This document shows positions 15,077 through 17,962 of a stretch of DNA of 17,962 nt, piece after piece. A program made the position numbers and the translations under genes. Each line of letters opens with the position of its first letter. Position 1 is the stretch's first letter. Origin of the DNA: Flavobacteriales bacterium (GTDB lineage: Bacteria; Bacteroidota; Bacteroidia; Flavobacteriales_D; Crocinitomicaceae); NCBI GenBank assembly GCA_018665005.1, contig JABJEE010000027.1, forward strand, positions 1 through 17,962, in the 5' to 3' direction. Under the pieces are notes generated by a model. It searched no databases. It was not told the origin of the DNA and saw nothing but the letters and a program-made list of their open reading frames with translations.

Positions 15077-15352
15077 ATGAAATCAAATACGGAAACCAAA
15101 CAAAATCAACAAACCAAAAAAAATGTTTCAGCATCTTATTCATTGATTTTGTATAATGATGATATCAACACTTTTGATCATGTAATTAATTGTTTAATAA
15201 GAATCTGTAAGCACGATGTTATACAGGCTGAGCAATGTGCATGGCTGGTTCATAATAGGGGGAAATGCAACGTGAAGAGTGGTAAACTGTCCGACTTAAG
15301 AAAAATGTACAACTCAATGATTCAAAGCGGTCTTTCTGCTGAGATTGAATAA
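15077..15352 (+). CDS. clpS: ATP-dependent Clp protease adaptor ClpS
   Basis: ClpS binds N-degron substrates (bulky hydrophobic N-terminal residues) and hands them to ClpA or ClpC for degradation by ClpP. The 91-residue protein has a flexible polar N-terminal tail (1-18), then the ClpS core: LYNDDINTFDHVI (25-37), where the N-D-D residues line the N-degron pocket, AEQC (51-54), and VHNRGKC (58-64), whose histidine is the counterpart of the pocket histidine in E. coli ClpS. The C-terminus, GLSAEIE, matches what I recall of the Bacteroidota form. It lies four bases after the giant SPOR gene and is the last gene of the plus-strand block; its TAA abuts the stop of the convergent gene. Confidence 0.95.
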   Translation: MKSNTETKQNQQTKKNVSASYSLILYNDDINTFDHVINCLIRICKHDVIQAEQCAWLVHNRGKCNVKSGKLSDLRKMYNSMIQSGLSAEIE

Positions 15353-16741
15353 TTAATTGCCTTTCTGAATATCATAAAAAGTCTTTTCAATCGTCTCATA
15401 AACCCCGTTTGGTGAGGGGCCAAGGGCAGGAAGCCCAACGATTTTGAGATCATTTTTAGTAAGGATGTAGTAAGGAAAAGCTCCAACGTTGAGAGACTTC
15501 CAAATAGGATGACCATAATCCAAAGCATAAACATTCCATTTAATTCCGCTAACCACCCGGTCTCCAAAATCACTTAATCGTATACCTTGGTTTAAATAAA
15601 TACTAACAAATTCTATGTGACTATTGTATTTTTCAAAGAGCCTTCTCAATGCAGATGTTTCAGAAAGGCTACTTGGGTTTTCGGGATCAAAAAAATGTAT
15701 GTAAAGAAATTTGTTCAGTGGTGGTATGAGTTGGGTATCCTCCGTAAGATTCATTATAGGCAAAGGATCGCCTTCAATAATGGTATAAAATTCATCAATT
15801 AGATTTTCAGCTATTAACTTATTCTGCTTAAAAGAAGAAGTTTTTCTGATTTCATTGGCAATATAAATCAAGTTGTTTTGTGGAAGTCTATTTGCATAAT
15901 ATTCTTGTTGAATGATTTTAAGAGCTATTAACTCAGCAAACTCTTTGTTTGGAACCAAACTATCAAAAGAAACTGCGGTTACCATGGTGCTTGCATTATT
16001 GTCGTATATCGATTGGATTAATGGGTTTCTTATTGACGTATTCATTTGGAATAAATATTGGTCATAAAAATCATTTAAATATTCCATGTAAGCGGGGTTT
16101 TCGTGTAAAATAGGATTCTCTTTTAGAAAGAATTCATATTTAGTAGATTTTGAAGGAGCCCCGAAATAGTAGATGTTGTCAACAGTTGTACCTAATGAAT
16201 ATTTAATGTAATCGGTAAAGAAAGAAGAGGTGTCATATGCATATGCTGATTGAACATCTGATTTAAATTTAAGGATTCCCTCTATAAACTTTACAGGCTC
16301 AACATCCTTTAAAATATACAAATCTGCCATCTCATCATCCATCCATGCCTCAAAACCTAATATTTTGTAATTAATATCGGTACTATCTAGATTAAAAAAA
16401 AGCATTTCTGTTTCACTTCCTGAAAAATAGTTGATTACATCAATTGATTCTTGAGGAAATTCAACATAATAAGTGGTGTTATTTTGAACATATAATTCTG
16501 CAAAGGAATTTTTAATTCGAATCACAATTTTTCGTATTCCTAAATCTTCAATGTCAATCATGAATTGACCGCGTTCGTTAACAGTTGTTGTATATATAAT
16601 GGATTCTGAATTTGTGATGTAGTCTACTATTTCGGATACGTAGACATATTGATTACTGGCATTCAGGGCAGAACCCAAAATTTTCGTGTTTGACATTGCG
16701 AAATTTGTACTACACAAAAAAATAAAGACGATGATACGCAT
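15353..16741 (-). CDS. Secreted thioredoxin-fold protein lacking the redox cysteines
   Basis: The 462-residue protein begins with a signal peptide (MRIIVFIFLCSTNFAMS). An N-terminal beta domain (about 18-97) resembles the DUF4369-type domain often placed before TlpA-like thioredoxins in this phylum; a long helical middle (about 125-335) follows, then a thioredoxin-like C-terminal domain (about 340-462) with FLYIHFFDPENPSS at the active-site position and FPYYIL, carrying the expected cis-proline (P423), near the end. The CxxC is absent (DPEN stands in that area) and the only cysteine, C10, is in the signal peptide, so it cannot do disulfide chemistry; a binding or structural role is more likely. 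An in-frame ATG at 16771, one base after the coaD stop, is an alternative start adding ten residues. Function unknown. Confidence 0.85.
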   Translation of the reverse strand: MRIIVFIFLCSTNFAMSNTKILGSALNASNQYVYVSEIVDYITNSESIIYTTTVNERGQFMIDIEDLGIRKIVIRIKNSFAELYVQNNTTYYVEFPQESIDVINYFSGSETEMLFFNLDSTDINYKILGFEAWMDDEMADLYILKDVEPVKFIEGILKFKSDVQSAYAYDTSSFFTDYIKYSLGTTVDNIYYFGAPSKSTKYEFFLKENPILHENPAYMEYLNDFYDQYLFQMNTSIRNPLIQSIYDNNASTMVTAVSFDSLVPNKEFAELIALKIIQQEYYANRLPQNNLIYIANEIRKTSSFKQNKLIAENLIDEFYTIIEGDPLPIMNLTEDTQLIPPLNKFLYIHFFDPENPSSLSETSALRRLFEKYNSHIEFVSIYLNQGIRLSDFGDRVVSGIKWNVYALDYGHPIWKSLNVGAFPYYILTKNDLKIVGLPALGPSPNGVYETIEKTFYDIQKGN

Positions 16742-16772
16742 ACTCTTGATTTTGCATAAATAATGCCACATT

Positions 16773-17231
16773 TTAAACGAGTATTTCTGGATGGGTTACA
16801 AATGAGGATATGTCTCCTTTATTTTTATGTATTTCGCGCACAATTGATGAATTGATTGGACTGAATTTCTCACTGGTTACAATGAATAACGTTTCTATTT
16901 CTGACATAGAACGATTCATCTGAGCAATGGGTTTTTCATATTCAAAGTCAATACTATTCCTTAAGCCTCTCAAAATATGCGAGGCTGAAACTTCTTTACA
17001 GAATTCTACGGTTAATCCCGTGTAACGTTTAATGGACACCCTATTTTCGCTACAGTATATTTGCTCTATGTGTTTAATTCTTTTTTCTATATCAAAAAGG
17101 TATTTTTTTTCTGTATTGATACCGATACCAATTATGATTTCATCGAATATTTCTAGACCTTGAGAAACGATAAATTCATGACCTTTTGTAAAAGGGTCAA
17201 ATGAACCAGGAAATAAAGCTATTTTATTCAT
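16773..17231 (-). CDS. coaD: Phosphopantetheine adenylyltransferase
   Basis: CoaD transfers an adenylyl group from ATP to 4'-phosphopantetheine to make dephospho-CoA, the penultimate step of coenzyme A synthesis in the cytoplasm. The 152-residue protein from the ATG at 17231 starts directly with the nucleotidyltransferase motif FPGSFDPFTKGHE (7-19), including the T/HxGH histidine H18. It continues with ILRGLRNSIDFEYE (86-99) and ends with the SSIVREI motif (128-134). A longer frame to 17270 adds a hydrophobic stretch atypical of the family and is not used. Its first eight bases overlap the end of rsmD (ATGAATAA), implying translational coupling. Confidence 0.97.
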   Translation of the reverse strand: MNKIALFPGSFDPFTKGHEFIVSQGLEIFDEIIIGIGINTEKKYLFDIEKRIKHIEQIYCSENRVSIKRYTGLTVEFCKEVSASHILRGLRNSIDFEYEKPIAQMNRSMSEIETLFIVTSEKFSPINSSIVREIHKNKGDISSFVTHPEILV

Positions 17232-17775
17232 GTTTATCAAAGTTAAAAAAACTAAAACAGACATTTCCAAATAGATGGGATTTTTGATATCCAGAAAAAT
17301 CGCTTAGATCAACTTTTTTAAAATGTTCTATAATAAGAATCCCGTTTTTTTTAAGTGATTGTGATTCGATGATTACTTGTAAGAGTTTTTGGTATTCTTT
17401 ATAATCAAATGGAGGGTCTGCAAATATCAGGTTGAATTTTTCTTCAGTTTTATTGAGGTACTTAATCGCATCGTATTTGAGAGCCTGATGGTTGTTTTCT
17501 GGTGGATTTAAAAGTTTACATGTTGTTTTTATAAACTTAATTGATGCAAAGTTCGAGTCAATAGACATAACAGAATGTGCTCCTCTCGATATAAATTCAA
17601 ATGAGATATTTCCAGTTCCTGTGAATAAGTCGAGAACGTCCAAACCTTCAATGTCTATTGAATGTTCTAGTACGTTAAATAAACCTTCTTTAGCAAAATC
17701 AGTAGTAGGCCGAGAATGAAATCCTTTCAATTCTTTGATTCTCCGTCCTTTCCAAATTCCACTGACTATTCTCAC
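17224..17775 (-). CDS. rsmD: 16S rRNA (guanine-966 N2)-methyltransferase
   Basis: RsmD methylates G966 of 16S rRNA (E. coli numbering) using S-adenosylmethionine. The 183-residue protein has the family N-terminus MRIVSGIWKGRRI, the RPTTDFAKEGLFN segment (22-34), SAM-binding LDLFTGTGNIS (48-58) and the catalytic DPPF (120-123), followed by GILIIEH (145-151). The start is a GTG at 17775-17773; the ATG two bases upstream is in another frame, that of the preceding gene. The GTG overlaps the previous gene's TGA (GTGA). rsmD followed by coaD is a frequent pairing in this phylum and beyond. Confidence 0.96.
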   Translation of the reverse strand: MRIVSGIWKGRRIKELKGFHSRPTTDFAKEGLFNVLEHSIDIEGLDVLDLFTGTGNISFEFISRGAHSVMSIDSNFASIKFIKTTCKLLNPPENNHQALKYDAIKYLNKTEEKFNLIFADPPFDYKEYQKLLQVIIESQSLKKNGILIIEHFKKVDLSDFSGYQKSHLFGNVCFSFFNFDKHE

Positions 17776-17962
17776 ATTAAAAGCTCTAAAAGATTTGTAT
17801 TGGCATTATAATGATAGACATAACCCTTAAGAGAATCCATTTTGTTTGTAATGGTTTCTATTTCTTTTAGTTGCTTTTCGCTTCCTGAAATATTAATAAC
17901 AGGTTTCGTTAAATTCATTTTTTCTAAATGGCCAATTAAAAAATAGATGATATCATTAGTTG
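17772..17962 (-). CDS. DUF3822-like protein, C-terminal end (runs off the right edge)
   Basis: An open frame enters from the window edge (first full codon 17960) and ends at TGA 17774-17772, giving 62 residues: TNDIIYFLIGHLEKMNLTKP, then VINISGS and a final HYNANTNLLELLM. The position directly before rsmD and coaD, and the pattern of a helix followed by a short strand and a polar C-terminus, fit the DUF3822 family found at this spot in many Bacteroidota, a distant actin/ASKHA-like family as I recall. With so little sequence the family call is tentative; that it is the end of a real coding gene is well supported by the four-base GTGA overlap with rsmD. Confidence 0.6.
   Translation of the reverse strand, partial: TNDIIYFLIGHLEKMNLTKPVINISGSEKQLKEIETITNKMDSLKGYVYHYNANTNLLELLM

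Noticed and set aside
15395..15425. CCCC/GGGG inverted repeat near the end of the thioredoxin-fold gene as a clpS terminator
   Set aside because: Only a 4-bp stem with a 9-base loop and no following T-run, and it lies within coding sequence.
16700..16741. Lipoprotein signal in the thioredoxin-fold protein
   Set aside because: The cysteine at position 10 is preceded by F-L rather than a small residue, so it does not fit a lipobox; a standard signal peptide explains it better.
17232..17270. Thirteen-codon N-terminal extension of coaD
   Set aside because: The family starts directly before the G-S-F-D-P motif; the extension is simply the overlapping rsmD 3' end in another frame.
1..17962. Mobile elements, CRISPR arrays, tRNA or rRNA genes
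   Set aside because: No transposase or integrase motifs, no regularly spaced repeats, and no gene-free stretch long enough for a tRNA cluster were seen.

Overview
The window is AT-rich, gene-dense bacterial chromosome that looks like a member of the Bacteroidota, most likely of the Flavobacteriales type (Cryomorphaceae/Crocinitomicaceae-like; this rank is inference). Pointers are the gene families (DUF1599 protein, MauE/DoxX-thioredoxin membrane protein, a DUF3822-like gene beside rsmD and coaD, a secreted PKD protein, a PorE-like TPR/PD40 protein) and the lack of Shine-Dalgarno motifs in favour of A-rich leaders. No RNA gene, insertion sequence, CRISPR array or phage gene was seen. No gene-free stretch exceeds about 65 bases.

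Left block (minus strand, 1-1246): the 5' part of a secreted PKD-domain gene, preceded by folP (dihydropteroate synthase). Starting only 9 bases away and running divergently is a long plus-strand block, 1256-15352: DUF1599 protein, MauE/DoxX-thioredoxin membrane protein, tpiA, prmA, a 1527-residue secreted protein of unknown function, plsY, an 1812-residue secreted multidomain protein, and clpS. Most neighbours overlap by 1-4 bases or lie 4 bases apart, so this is probably one operon. It mixes housekeeping enzymes (triose-phosphate isomerase, L11 methyltransferase, acyl-phosphate acyltransferase, ClpS adaptor) with two giant envelope proteins that take up about 10 kb.

Right block (minus strand, 15353-17962): the end of a DUF3822-like gene, rsmD, coaD and a secreted thioredoxin-fold protein with no cysteines left in the mature part. 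The first three are chained by 4- and 8-base overlaps. The block meets clpS tail to tail with no base between the two stop codons.

The most unusual content is the 1812-residue protein. It has a signal peptide, TPR region, PD40-type beta-propeller and regulatory-like beta domain, as in PorE-type proteins of the type IX secretion apparatus. Where those carry a C-terminal OmpA peptidoglycan-binding domain, it has long coiled coils, a very recent 40-residue in-frame duplication, and two SPOR (peptidoglycan-binding) domains. It appears to start at a TTG codon buried in one of two back-to-back inverted repeats in the short gap after plsY. With the second giant protein and plsY it suggests an envelope module inserted between prmA and clpS; that interpretation is inference.
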